Assembly (NCBI RefSeq): GCF_036384435.1
Contig: NZ_DASVMI010000140.1
Span: 1-11,964 of the forward strand
Length of the DNA: 11,964 bases
Origin: GSA-30 sp036384435
Lineage (GTDB): Bacteria; Pseudomonadota; Gammaproteobacteria; Xanthomonadales; Rhodanobacteraceae
Direction of reading: 5' to 3'
Part shown: piece by piece, positions 5,966 to 11,964 of the stretch
Layout of the letters: each line of letters starts with the position of its first letter
Position numbering within the stretch: the stretch's first letter is position 1
Position numbers and translations under genes: made by a program
Notes under the pieces: model-generated
The model's database searches: none
The model's input: the letters and a program-made list of their open reading frames with translations, nothing else
Told to the model about the DNA's origin: nothing

Positions 5966-6574
5966 ATGGGCATGACGAGTTTTATGACCACTCCCAAGCG
6001 CGCCGCGACCCGCGAGACCATCCTTGACCATGCCTATGCGCTTGCCCGACGGGAAGGCCTGGAAGGCCTGTCCATTGGTGCGCTGGCGCAGGATGTGGGC
6101 ATGTCCAAGAGCGGTGTATTCGCTCACTTTGGCGCACGCGAGGAACTGCAACTGGCGCTGATGCAATCGGTGCAGAAGCGCTTCGTCGATCTCGTATTGC
6201 GCCCGGCGTTGCGGCAACCGCGTGGCATCTCACGCTTGCGCGCCATGATCGATCACTGGCACGAGTGGGTGCGCGAGCACCAGAGCGGTTGCGTGCTGTT
6301 GACTGCCGTGGGCGAATATGACGGCCGCAGCGGTCCACTGCGCGATGCCATGCAGGCGCAGCAGGTCGGTTGGCGCAACGAACTGCGGCGTGCCGTTGAA
6401 CAGGCGAGGGCCTTGGGCGAAGTGGATTCCCGGGCCGAGGCCGATCAGTTCGCCTTCGAAATCTATGCGGTAATGCTGGGCCTGCATCATGACGCCAGCC
6501 TGTTCGGTTTCGAGCAGGCGAGCGGTCGCGCGCGCGCGGCCATCGATCGTCTTTTGAGCAGTTACCGGATCTGA
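5966..6574 (+). CDS. TetR/AcrR-family transcriptional regulator
   Basis: 202 residues from the first ATG. The N-terminal DNA-binding domain is clear: TRETILDHAYALARREGLEG (about 15-34), then the helix-turn-helix ALAQDVGMSKSGVFAHFGAREEL (39-61) with the canonical GMSKSGVFxHF recognition helix. The C-terminal ligand-binding region (about 75-202) is all-helical, with WHEW (98-101) and LLTAVGEYD (111-119), and resembles the TetR C-terminal domains found next to hydrolases; the ligand is unknown. Start is uncertain: in-frame ATGs at 5966, 5972 and 5984 all lack a good Shine-Dalgarno sequence. The AT-rich CTATTTTATG just before them could be a -10 element, which would make a leaderless start at 5972 or 5984 possible. 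The hydrolase follows after 16 nt, so the two form an operon and the hydrolase probably acts on, or responds to, the same compound. Confidence 0.92.
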   Translation: MGMTSFMTTPKRAATRETILDHAYALARREGLEGLSIGALAQDVGMSKSGVFAHFGAREELQLALMQSVQKRFVDLVLRPALRQPRGISRLRAMIDHWHEWVREHQSGCVLLTAVGEYDGRSGPLRDAMQAQQVGWRNELRRAVEQARALGEVDSRAEADQFAFEIYAVMLGLHHDASLFGFEQASGRARAAIDRLLSSYRI

Positions 6575-6590
6575 AATAAGGAGTTCGGCC

Positions 6591-7514
6591 ATGGTCAAGA
6601 CGATTCATGCTCGCATTACGCCCTCGATGAAGTTCAAGCTCAGCGTCGTCCGGGCCGGTTTTGCTATTGGAGGGCGCGTCATTCCCAAGCGCACAATACG
6701 TAGCGCCGCACGCCTGTTTTCCACGCCATTGGCCAGCAGTCGCGCACGGGCTCGGGCGGCCGCCCCGGATGCCTCGATGCGGCGCGAAAGCCTGCGCGTC
6801 GCTGATCGCGACATCGCCTCGTATGTGTGGGGTGATCCGTCAGCGCAGCCATATGCTTTGCTGGTGCATGGCTGGTCCAGTTTTGGCTTGCGTTACCTGC
6901 CCTGGATTGGGCGCTTGCGTGAATTGGGCTATGCGGTGGTGAGTTTCGACCAGCCAGGGCACGGTCACAGTGGTGGCAAGTTCTGCACCTTGCCGGACTT
7001 CATCGGCACGATTCGTGCCGTGGGCCAGCACTACGGCAGGCCTGCCCTGGCGGTCGGGCATTCATTGGGTGGCGCGGCCCTGGCGTTGTCTCAGGATGAA
7101 TGCTGGTACGCCGATCGCCTGATCCTGGTGGCACCAGCCGCAGACGTGGTTGATGCCACCACGCGTTTCTTTCGCATGGTGCGATTGGGTCTGCATTTGC
7201 ACCGGCCGTTCCTGGGGCTGCTCGAACGCCGCACGGGTGTTCCCGTCAGCGATTTGCAGGTGCATGAACATTTGCCCAGGCTCGGCCAGCCCGGCTTGAT
7301 CATTCATGATCTGGACGATGCCGACGTACCGTGGAGCGAGGGCGAGCGTTATGCGCGCCACTGGCACCACGCGCGACTGTTGACCACCGAAGGCCTGGGT
7401 CATCACCGTGTGCTTGACGCCCCGGAAGTGATCGATGCCTCGCTCTCGTTCATTCAGGGCGAGCCAGTGGGGCAGCGGGTGGTGTCATCGCCCAATTTGC
7501 CGTTCGGCCTCTGA
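6591..7514 (+). CDS. Alpha/beta-hydrolase-fold protein, co-transcribed with the TetR regulator
   Basis: 307 residues. Start ATG 6591 has a strong TAAGGAG (6577-6583) seven bases upstream. Features in order: basic N-terminal 60 residues without a clear signal peptide; core strand and oxyanion region LLVHGWSS (90-97); SFDQPGHGHSGG (118-129); nucleophile elbow GHSLGG (156-161, S158); acid region HDLDDADVPW (239-248, D243 most likely); GLGHHRVL (268-275, H271 likely catalytic). The triad is complete, so it should be an active esterase, lipase or similar hydrolase in the cytosol; the substrate cannot be named. The Arg/Ala-rich 47-58 stretch is unusual and might promote membrane or nucleic-acid contact, or be just a linker. 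No rho-independent terminator was seen downstream. Confidence 0.9.
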   Translation: MVKTIHARITPSMKFKLSVVRAGFAIGGRVIPKRTIRSAARLFSTPLASSRARARAAAPDASMRRESLRVADRDIASYVWGDPSAQPYALLVHGWSSFGLRYLPWIGRLRELGYAVVSFDQPGHGHSGGKFCTLPDFIGTIRAVGQHYGRPALAVGHSLGGAALALSQDECWYADRLILVAPAADVVDATTRFFRMVRLGLHLHRPFLGLLERRTGVPVSDLQVHEHLPRLGQPGLIIHDLDDADVPWSEGERYARHWHHARLLTTEGLGHHRVLDAPEVIDASLSFIQGEPVGQRVVSSPNLPFGL

Positions 7515-7518
7515 GTGT

Positions 7519-7776
7519 TCTAGCGCCAGGCAACGTCTGCTGAGGCGAGCCGTGACACCGTGCCTCGCACTCCGCCTCATCCGAATCTTCTCGCGGCCAG
7601 GCTGAGGCGGGTTCGCGTGGGAACCACTTCAGTCGCGATGCAAGGCGCGACGAGGTCGCGGCGTGGAGGTTAAGAGCCTTGTGCGATTGCATCGCAGCGG
7701 GCATTGCGACTGGAGGGAATCTAAAAAAAACCTCATCGAAGTTGTTATTCCGGCGAACGTCGAAATCTAGCGCCAG
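7519..7776. repeat. MITE/REP-like intergenic element bounded by 11-bp direct repeats
   Basis: TCTAGCGCCAG occurs at 7519-7529 and again at 7766-7776, bounding a 236-nt segment rich in internal inverted repeats: TGAGGCG/CGCCTCA (7541-7547 and 7573-7579) and the cloverleaf-like block described separately. No protein frame is convincing, there is no transposase, and there are no obvious terminal inverted repeats. The arrangement suggests a small non-autonomous insertion with duplicated target, but the repeats could also be a chance match or internal to a larger repeat. Confidence 0.4.
7625..7717. repeat. Nested hairpin (REP-like) block
   Basis: The outer arms 7625-7641 and 7701-7717 pair with three mismatches; the 12-nt cores CAGTCGCGATGC and GCATTGCGACTG differ by one base. 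Two further perfect hairpins lie inside: CGCGAC-GAG-GTCGCG (7646-7660) and GCGAT-TGC-ATCGC (7683-7695). The left flank GTGGGAACCACTTCAGTCGCGATGC-like sequence (split here by a few changes) resembles the REP-type intergenic palindromes of Xanthomonadales, which typically read GTGGGAGCGACTTC-AGTCGCG. Eight A residues follow at 7723-7730. Confidence 0.5.
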
Positions 7777-7990
7777 TAGCTGCGTCAAAGCCAAGTCACT
7801 GGGCCCCGGCCTAAGCATAGGGCGGTTTTTCGAGGTTCCCTGAGATGGCTCCAGCGGGTTATCGCGAACATGAATGGGGACGCGGGTTGAATATGTCGCC
7901 TCGGTTCCCCTTTACCTCAACCGCAGCCTGATCAAGACAGTCACTCTACGCGGGGGTGCTCAGCAATTACCTCCTCCTTAGGGGAGTCAC

Positions 7991-8004
7991 GCTCGTCGAC
8001 GAGC
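7991..8004. promoter_or_regulatory. 14-bp perfect palindrome GCTCGTCGACGAGC
   Basis: A perfect, spacer-free palindrome 54 bp before the candidate -10 box of the fused mutase. Its position suits a regulator operator upstream of the promoter. It has no T-tract, so it is not a terminator. Confidence 0.4.
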
Positions 8005-8057
8005 CCACTCGCCGCACCGGCTGCTGCACCGCAGCGTATGACTTATAGCCGCCCCGG

Positions 8058-8063
8058 TACAAT
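8058..8063 (+). promoter_or_regulatory. Candidate -10 box (TACAAT) of the fused mutase gene
   Basis: TACAAT differs from TATAAT at one position and lies 38 nt before the ATG, giving a leader of about 30 nt. The matching -35 position (8035-8040, CGTATG) is poor, so an activator may be needed, or the promoter is elsewhere. Confidence 0.35.
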
Positions 8064-8101
8064 GGAGATCGCTCACAGCAAGACGTTCCTCCGGAGTCCC
8101 C

Positions 8102-11100
8102 ATGAGTTCCCCTGCCAAGCACGTTCCCGCCAGCGCCCCGCAGTCCGAGACGACGCCGCTGCGTTTTGTCACCGCCGCCAGCCTGTTCGACGGCCATGAC
8201 GCCGCGATCAACATCATGCGTCGCATCATCCAGTCACAGGGAGCGGAGGTGATTCATCTCGGTCACAATCGCTCGGTGGAAGATGTCGTGCGTGCCGCCT
8301 TGCAGGAAGACGCCGATGCCATTGCGCTGTCCTCATACCAGGGTGGCCACGTCGAGTACTTCAAGTACATGGTGGATATGCTCAAGGAGCGTGGCGCATC
8401 ACACATCCGCGTATTCGGAGGTGGCGGCGGCACGATCACCCCGGAGGAAATCCGCGAGTTGCAGGCATACGGCGTCGAGCGCATCTACCACCCCAATGAT
8501 GGCATGAAGCTCGGTCTGACCGAGATGATCGAAGACGTCATGAAGCGTGCAGGCCACGCCGCTACCAAACATGCGCAGGAACAGGCTCCGGTCAAGATCG
8601 ACGTCAAGGACGAGATCAGCATCGGCCATATGCTCTCGGCCATCGAAGAAGGCCGCCTTGCCGATGGCGAGCTGGCGCACCTGCGCAAGGAATGGGCGCT
8701 CGCCGGCAAGAACACCCCCGTGCTCGGCATGACCGGTACGGGTGGCGCGGGTAAATCTTCGGTGGTGGACGAACTGCTGCTGCGCTTTCTGCATGCGTTT
8801 GCGCAGATGCGTATTGCGGTGCTCGCGGTCGATCCGACGCGTCGCCGCAGCGGTGGTGCCCTGCTTGGCGATCGCATCCGCATGAACTCGTTACGCAGTC
8901 ATCGCGTCTACATGCGCTCGATGGCTACGCGTCGCCAGCACGCCGCTACCAACGAAGTGCTGCACGACTGCATCGCCTTTCTCAAGAGTCAGGCCTATGA
9001 CCTGGTGATCGTGGAAACCGCCGGCATCGGTCAGAGCGACTCGGAGATCGTCGATCTCGTCGACTTCCCCGTCTATGTGATGACCAGCGACTACGGCGCA
9101 GCCAGCCAGCTCGAAAAGATCGACATGCTCGACTTCGCCGAGCTGGTGGTGCTGAACAAGTTCGACAAACGCGGCGCCGAAGATGCGCTGCGCGACGTGC
9201 GCAAGCAATGGAGGCGAAACCGTACCGCCTTCGCCATGAAAGATGACGAAGTGCCGGTGTATCCGACCATCGCCAGTCAGTTCAATGACCCAGGCGTGAC
9301 CTGGATGTTCGCCAACCTGTGTCGCCTGATGCGCGACAAGCTGGCATTGCCGTCCGAGCGTTGGGAGCCGACGGTCGATACCTCGCTGAAGGAGCCGCGC
9401 GCCACCGTGCTGATTCCAGGTAGTCGTGTGCGTTATCTGGCGGAAATCGCAGAACAGGGGCGTGGCATCAACGCTGGCATCGAGCGCGAAGCCGAGTTTG
9501 CGAGCAAGGCTCAGCATTACTACGAATCCCTGAAGGATCTTGGCGACGACACGCTTCCTCGCCCACTGGACGTCTACCCGAGTCAGTCCGCCGGCACACC
9601 CTCGGCAGCAGATCGCGCGGTCGACAGCAGCCAGGACGATCGCACCCTCATTCTGTTGCGCCAGCGCTATAACGCCGCCGTCAAGGAGCTGTCCAGCGAA
9701 GCCGTTCATCTGCTGCGCGACTGGCCTGCGCTATACAGGTCGGTGACTGATGAAGTCAACGAGTACAAGGTTCGCGACAAGGTGATTCGCGTGGAGAACT
9801 ATCGCGAATCGCTCAGTCACCAGAAGATTCCCAAGGTCGCGCCGCCCAAGACCAGGGACTGGGGTGATCAGCTGCGGTTTCTGATGCGCGAGAACCTGCC
9901 CGGTTACTACCCGTATACCGGAGGCGTATATCCATACCGGCGCACGGGCGAAGACCCCACCCGCATGTTCGCGGGCGAGGGTACACCCGAACGCACCAAT
10001 CGCCGCTTCCATTACCTGAGCCAGGGGGGTGCGGCCACGCGCTTATCCACGGCCTTCGACTCGGTCACGTTGTATGGCGAAGACCCGGCGCCACGTCCGG
10101 ACATCTACGGCAAGATTGGCAACTCTGGCGTCAACATCGCCACGCTCGACGACATGAAGAAGCTGTACTCGGGGTTCGACCTGAGCGCGCCTTCCAGTTC
10201 TGTGTCGATGACCATCAATGGCCCGGCACCGATCATCCTGGCGATGTTCATGAATACCGCCATCGACCAGAATGTGGAGAAGTATCTCAAGGGCGATCCG
10301 CAACGTTGGAATGCCGCGCAGAAGCGCATCGCCGAGCTATGCCCCCATGGACAGCCCCGCTATTCCGGTGACCTGCCCAAGGGCAACGACGGCCTGGGGC
10401 TTGGTCTGCTGGGTGTCACTGGTGACCAGTTGATCGACAACGAGACGTACGCGCGCATCAAGGAAGAAACCTTGCAGACCGTGCGTGGCACCGTGCAGGC
10501 GGATATCCTCAAGGAGGATCAGGCGCAGAACACCTGCATCTTCTCCACGGAGTTCGCGCTGCGCATGATGGGCGATATCCAGCAATACTTCGTCGATCAC
10601 AAGGTTCGCAACTTCTATTCGGTATCGATCTCCGGCTATCACATTGCCGAAGCCGGCGCGAACCCGATCAGCCAGCTCGCCTTCACTCTGAGCAACGGCT
10701 TTACCATCGTCGAATACTATCTTGCGCGTGGCATGCATATCGATGACTTCGCGCCCAACCTGTCGTTCTTCTTCTCCAACGGCATGGACCCGGAATACAC
10801 GGTGATCGGCCGGGTGGCCCGCCGCATCTGGGCTCGCGCCATGCGTGAGCGCTACGGTGCCAGTGCGCGCAGCCAGATGATGAAGTACCACATCCAGACT
10901 TCCGGTCGTTCGCTGCATGCGCAGGAAATCCAGTTCAACGACATTCGCACCACGTTGCAGGCTCTGTATGCCTTGTTCGACAACTGCAACAGCCTGCACA
11001 CCAATGCGTACGATGAGGCGATCACCACGCCGACCGAAGAAAGCGTGCGTCGCGCGGTAGCTATCCAGCTCATCATCAATCGCGAGCTGGGCCTGAACTT

Positions 11101-11587
11101 CAACGAGAATCCCTGGCAGGGCAGTTATGTCGTGGATACTCTGACCGACCTGGTCGAAGAGGCGGTATACAAGGAATTCGAGGCCATCAGTGAACGTGGT
11201 GGCGTCCTGGGTGCAATGGACACGATGTACCAGCGCGGCAAGATCCAGGAAGAATCCATGTACTACGAGCAGAAGAAGCACGACGGCAGCCTGCCACTGA
11301 TCGGCGTCAACACCTTCCTGCCCAAGGATCATGGCGGCGAGATCGCCACCGAGATCGAACTGATTCGTTCCACCGAGGAAGAAAAGGCTCAGCAGATCGA
11401 CAACGTGCAGGCCTTCGGCAGGGCTCGCAACGCCCTGTCTGCTCACAGCCTGAATATGCTGCAAGATACCGCTCGTGAACGTCGCAACGTATTTGAGCAG
11501 TTGGTGGAGGCGGTCAAGTACAACTCATTGGGACAGATCAGCCACGCGTTGTATGACGTGGGTGGCGAATATCGACGCAATATGTGA
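8102..11587 (+). CDS. icmF: Fused isobutyryl-CoA mutase (IcmF): B12 domain + G-protein chaperone + acyl-CoA mutase
   Basis: 1161 residues; known IcmF proteins are about 1090. Start ATG 8102 follows CGGAG by five bases. Domain 1 (about 20-150) binds adenosylcobalamin: SLFDGHDAAINIM with lower axial H32, SSYQGGH (77-83), GGGGGTI (106-112). Domain 2 (about 205-415) is the MeaB-like GTPase: Walker A GTGGAGKS (212-219), VDPTRRRSGGALLGDRIRM (243-261), ETAGIGQSDSE (305-315), base-specificity NKFD (352-355). A linker follows (about 420-590), then the TIM-barrel mutase (about 595-1161) with YPYTGGVYPYRR, PTRMFAGEG, GTVQADILKEDQAQNT and SISGYH (842-847). At the two substrate-determining positions it has F623 and Q809, as in isobutyryl-CoA mutases, where methylmalonyl-CoA mutase has Tyr and Arg. 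Reaction: reversible isobutyryl-CoA to n-butyryl-CoA; known IcmFs also convert isovaleryl-CoA to pivalyl-CoA. The GTPase loads and protects the cofactor. It is monocistronic. The substrate call rests on recalled alignments. Confidence 0.95.
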   Translation: MSSPAKHVPASAPQSETTPLRFVTAASLFDGHDAAINIMRRIIQSQGAEVIHLGHNRSVEDVVRAALQEDADAIALSSYQGGHVEYFKYMVDMLKERGASHIRVFGGGGGTITPEEIRELQAYGVERIYHPNDGMKLGLTEMIEDVMKRAGHAATKHAQEQAPVKIDVKDEISIGHMLSAIEEGRLADGELAHLRKEWALAGKNTPVLGMTGTGGAGKSSVVDELLLRFLHAFAQMRIAVLAVDPTRRRSGGALLGDRIRMNSLRSHRVYMRSMATRRQHAATNEVLHDCIAFLKSQAYDLVIVETAGIGQSDSEIVDLVDFPVYVMTSDYGAASQLEKIDMLDFAELVVLNKFDKRGAEDALRDVRKQWRRNRTAFAMKDDEVPVYPTIASQFNDPGVTWMFANLCRLMRDKLALPSERWEPTVDTSLKEPRATVLIPGSRVRYLAEIAEQGRGINAGIEREAEFASKAQHYYESLKDLGDDTLPRPLDVYPSQSAGTPSAADRAVDSSQDDRTLILLRQRYNAAVKELSSEAVHLLRDWPALYRSVTDEVNEYKVRDKVIRVENYRESLSHQKIPKVAPPKTRDWGDQLRFLMRENLPGYYPYTGGVYPYRRTGEDPTRMFAGEGTPERTNRRFHYLSQGGAATRLSTAFDSVTLYGEDPAPRPDIYGKIGNSGVNIATLDDMKKLYSGFDLSAPSSSVSMTINGPAPIILAMFMNTAIDQNVEKYLKGDPQRWNAAQKRIAELCPHGQPRYSGDLPKGNDGLGLGLLGVTGDQLIDNETYARIKEETLQTVRGTVQADILKEDQAQNTCIFSTEFALRMMGDIQQYFVDHKVRNFYSVSISGYHIAEAGANPISQLAFTLSNGFTIVEYYLARGMHIDDFAPNLSFFFSNGMDPEYTVIGRVARRIWARAMRERYGASARSQMMKYHIQTSGRSLHAQEIQFNDIRTTLQALYALFDNCNSLHTNAYDEAITTPTEESVRRAVAIQLIINRELGLNFNENPWQGSYVVDTLTDLVEEAVYKEFEAISERGGVLGAMDTMYQRGKIQEESMYYEQKKHDGSLPLIGVNTFLPKDHGGEIATEIELIRSTEEEKAQQIDNVQAFGRARNALSAHSLNMLQDTARERRNVFEQLVEAVKYNSLGQISHALYDVGGEYRRNM

Positions 11588-11595
11588 TTTCGAAG

Positions 11596-11619
11596 AAGGG
11601 CGCTTCGGCGCCCTTTTTT
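11596..11619 (+). terminator. Rho-independent terminator of icmF
   Basis: Stem AAGGGCGC (11596-11603), stable TTCG tetraloop, GCGCCCTT (11608-11615), then a run of T to 11619; it starts eight nt after the icmF stop. The A-rich left flank is short, so it is mainly directional for icmF. Confidence 0.93.
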
Positions 11620-11664
11620 GTAAAGGCATGGGCACCCGGTTCGGGGACGGTGGATCATGGTCAG

Positions 11665-11812
11665 CTACTGGCATTGCGTCGCGCTCCACGGCATATAGGG
11701 CGGTTCACGGAGAAGCATGGCAAGTGCCTTTTCAGTCCGCCCAGTCTGGACGACGCGATGGATTGCATCAGCTTGTGCGGTCACGTCCTTAAACTGCGCC
11801 GTCCAATCGTCA
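11665..11812 (-). other. Possible frameshifted C-terminal tail downstream of the right-edge gene
   Basis: On the minus strand, a frame one base away from the right-edge gene stays open through and past that gene's stop down to 11665. Its translation after the overlap (REPDDWTAQFKDV..., then DAIHRVVQTGRTEKALAMLL) has a plausible protein composition and amphipathic helices. It could be the true tail of the right-edge protein if the window carries one extra base around 11813-11822. It could equally be non-coding. Third-position GC looks lower than in the other genes. Confidence 0.25.
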
Positions 11813-11964
11813 GGCTCGCGATCGCAGTCCGATGTAGCGATCATTCGCATCAAATAGCACGTCAAAATACAGGAATGGCACGACACCGGCGTTGATGAAG
11901 GGCTCGTGCCAGTTCGTCGATTCCAGGGGCTGCACGATGATGGCGCTCGTGTCGTAGGGCTTGC
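11810..11964 (-). CDS. C-terminal end of an unidentified protein, possibly retropepsin-like aspartic protease (cut by right edge)
   Basis: 50 residues plus two bases are visible, ending at TGA 11810-11812. The fragment reads KPYDTSAIIVQPLESTNW, then NAGVVPFLYFDVLFDAND and RYIGLRSRA. The hydrophobic strand followed by FDVLFDxxxxxIGL resembles the last strands of pepsin/retropepsin-like aspartic proteases, where the chain usually ends soon after. No catalytic DTG motif is in view, so the assignment is a low-confidence pattern match. It converges with icmF, with the icmF terminator lying between them. Confidence 0.5.
   Translation of the reverse strand, partial: KPYDTSAIIVQPLESTNWHEPFINAGVVPFLYFDVLFDANDRYIGLRSRA

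Larger units (their letters stand above)
7777..8101. other. Non-coding leader region upstream of the fused mutase
   Basis: About 325 nt with no credible gene. It holds a 14-bp perfect palindrome (7991-8004), a small CTCC/GGAG hairpin around 7974-7986, a candidate -10 box and the mutase ribosome site CGGAG (8092-8096). I see no B12-box-type sequence that would indicate a cobalamin riboswitch. Confidence 0.55.

Noticed and set aside
7450..7818. Minus-strand open frame of 122 codons over the hydrolase end and the repeat element
   Set aside because: It reads through the nested hairpins and the A8 tract and overlaps the hydrolase gene; the composition is not protein-like and there is no ribosome site. 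The DNA is better explained as a repeat.
7777..8101. Cobalamin riboswitch upstream of the B12-dependent mutase
   Set aside because: No B12-box-like conserved sequence or matching multi-stem leader was found, and the likely leader is only about 30 nt.
8891..9709. Minus-strand open frame of 272 codons inside icmF
   Set aside because: It is antisense to the GTPase and linker domains, with no ribosome site and no recognisable domain.
10337..11464. Minus-strand open frame of 375 codons inside icmF
   Set aside because: It is fully antisense to the conserved mutase domain; the hydrophobic His/Val/Leu-rich translation is typical of the antisense of a GC-rich gene.
7816..11704. Shared 11-mer ATAGGGCGGTT near 7817 and 11695
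   Set aside because: Over a 12-kb window many 11-mers repeat by chance; there is no extended similarity around the two copies.

Overview
The window is high-GC chromosomal DNA whose gene content fits a gammaproteobacterium of the Xanthomonadales, most likely a Rhodanobacteraceae-type genome (Dyella, Rhodanobacter or Luteibacter-like). This is an inference from four things: an aryl-polyene/xanthomonadin-type gene block, a leucine dehydrogenase, a fused isobutyryl-CoA mutase, and an intergenic element resembling the REP-like repeats of this group. No phage, plasmid, transposase, tRNA, rRNA or CRISPR was seen.

Left part (1-3400, minus strand): a tightly packed operon reading leftwards, acyl carrier protein > family 2 glycosyltransferase > LolA-like periplasmic carrier > MMPL/RND-type exporter. 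The exporter runs off the left edge. Genes overlap (13 nt and 4 nt) or are 8 nt apart. The set matches the carrier, glycosylation and export part of aryl-polyene clusters; the ketosynthases, dehydratases and ketoreductase would be expected beyond position 1. Upstream of the ACP lies about 420 nt of non-coding DNA with a candidate promoter, a CRP/Clp-like site and a perfect 8+8 inverted repeat.

Middle (3570-5800, minus strand): a leucine dehydrogenase with a strong rho-independent terminator, preceded by two small paralogous envelope proteins with Trp/Tyr/Gly-His-Trp repeats. One of these is a lipoprotein, the other a secreted soluble protein.

Right of centre (5927-7514, plus strand): a TetR-family regulator and an alpha/beta hydrolase form a two-gene operon. 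An inverted repeat just upstream of the regulator is a plausible autoregulatory operator.

The gene-free stretch 7515-8101 contains a structured, 11-bp direct-repeat-bounded, MITE/REP-like segment, a 14-bp perfect palindrome and a candidate promoter. It leads into a large monocistronic gene (8102-11587) for a fused adenosylcobalamin-dependent acyl-CoA mutase (IcmF type: B12 domain, G-protein chaperone, mutase) with its own terminator. The right edge holds the C-terminal end of a further minus-strand protein and a possible frameshifted tail.

Functional links: leucine dehydrogenase makes branched 2-keto acids from Leu/Ile/Val, and IcmF handles the branched short acyl-CoAs (isobutyryl-CoA, isovaleryl-CoA) that arise from them. 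Both fit the iso-branched lipid metabolism typical of this order, although they are not in one operon. I found no clearly new system. The best leads are the regulatory DNA upstream of the ACP, the repeat element at 7519-7776, the pair of repeat proteins and the possible frameshift at the right edge.
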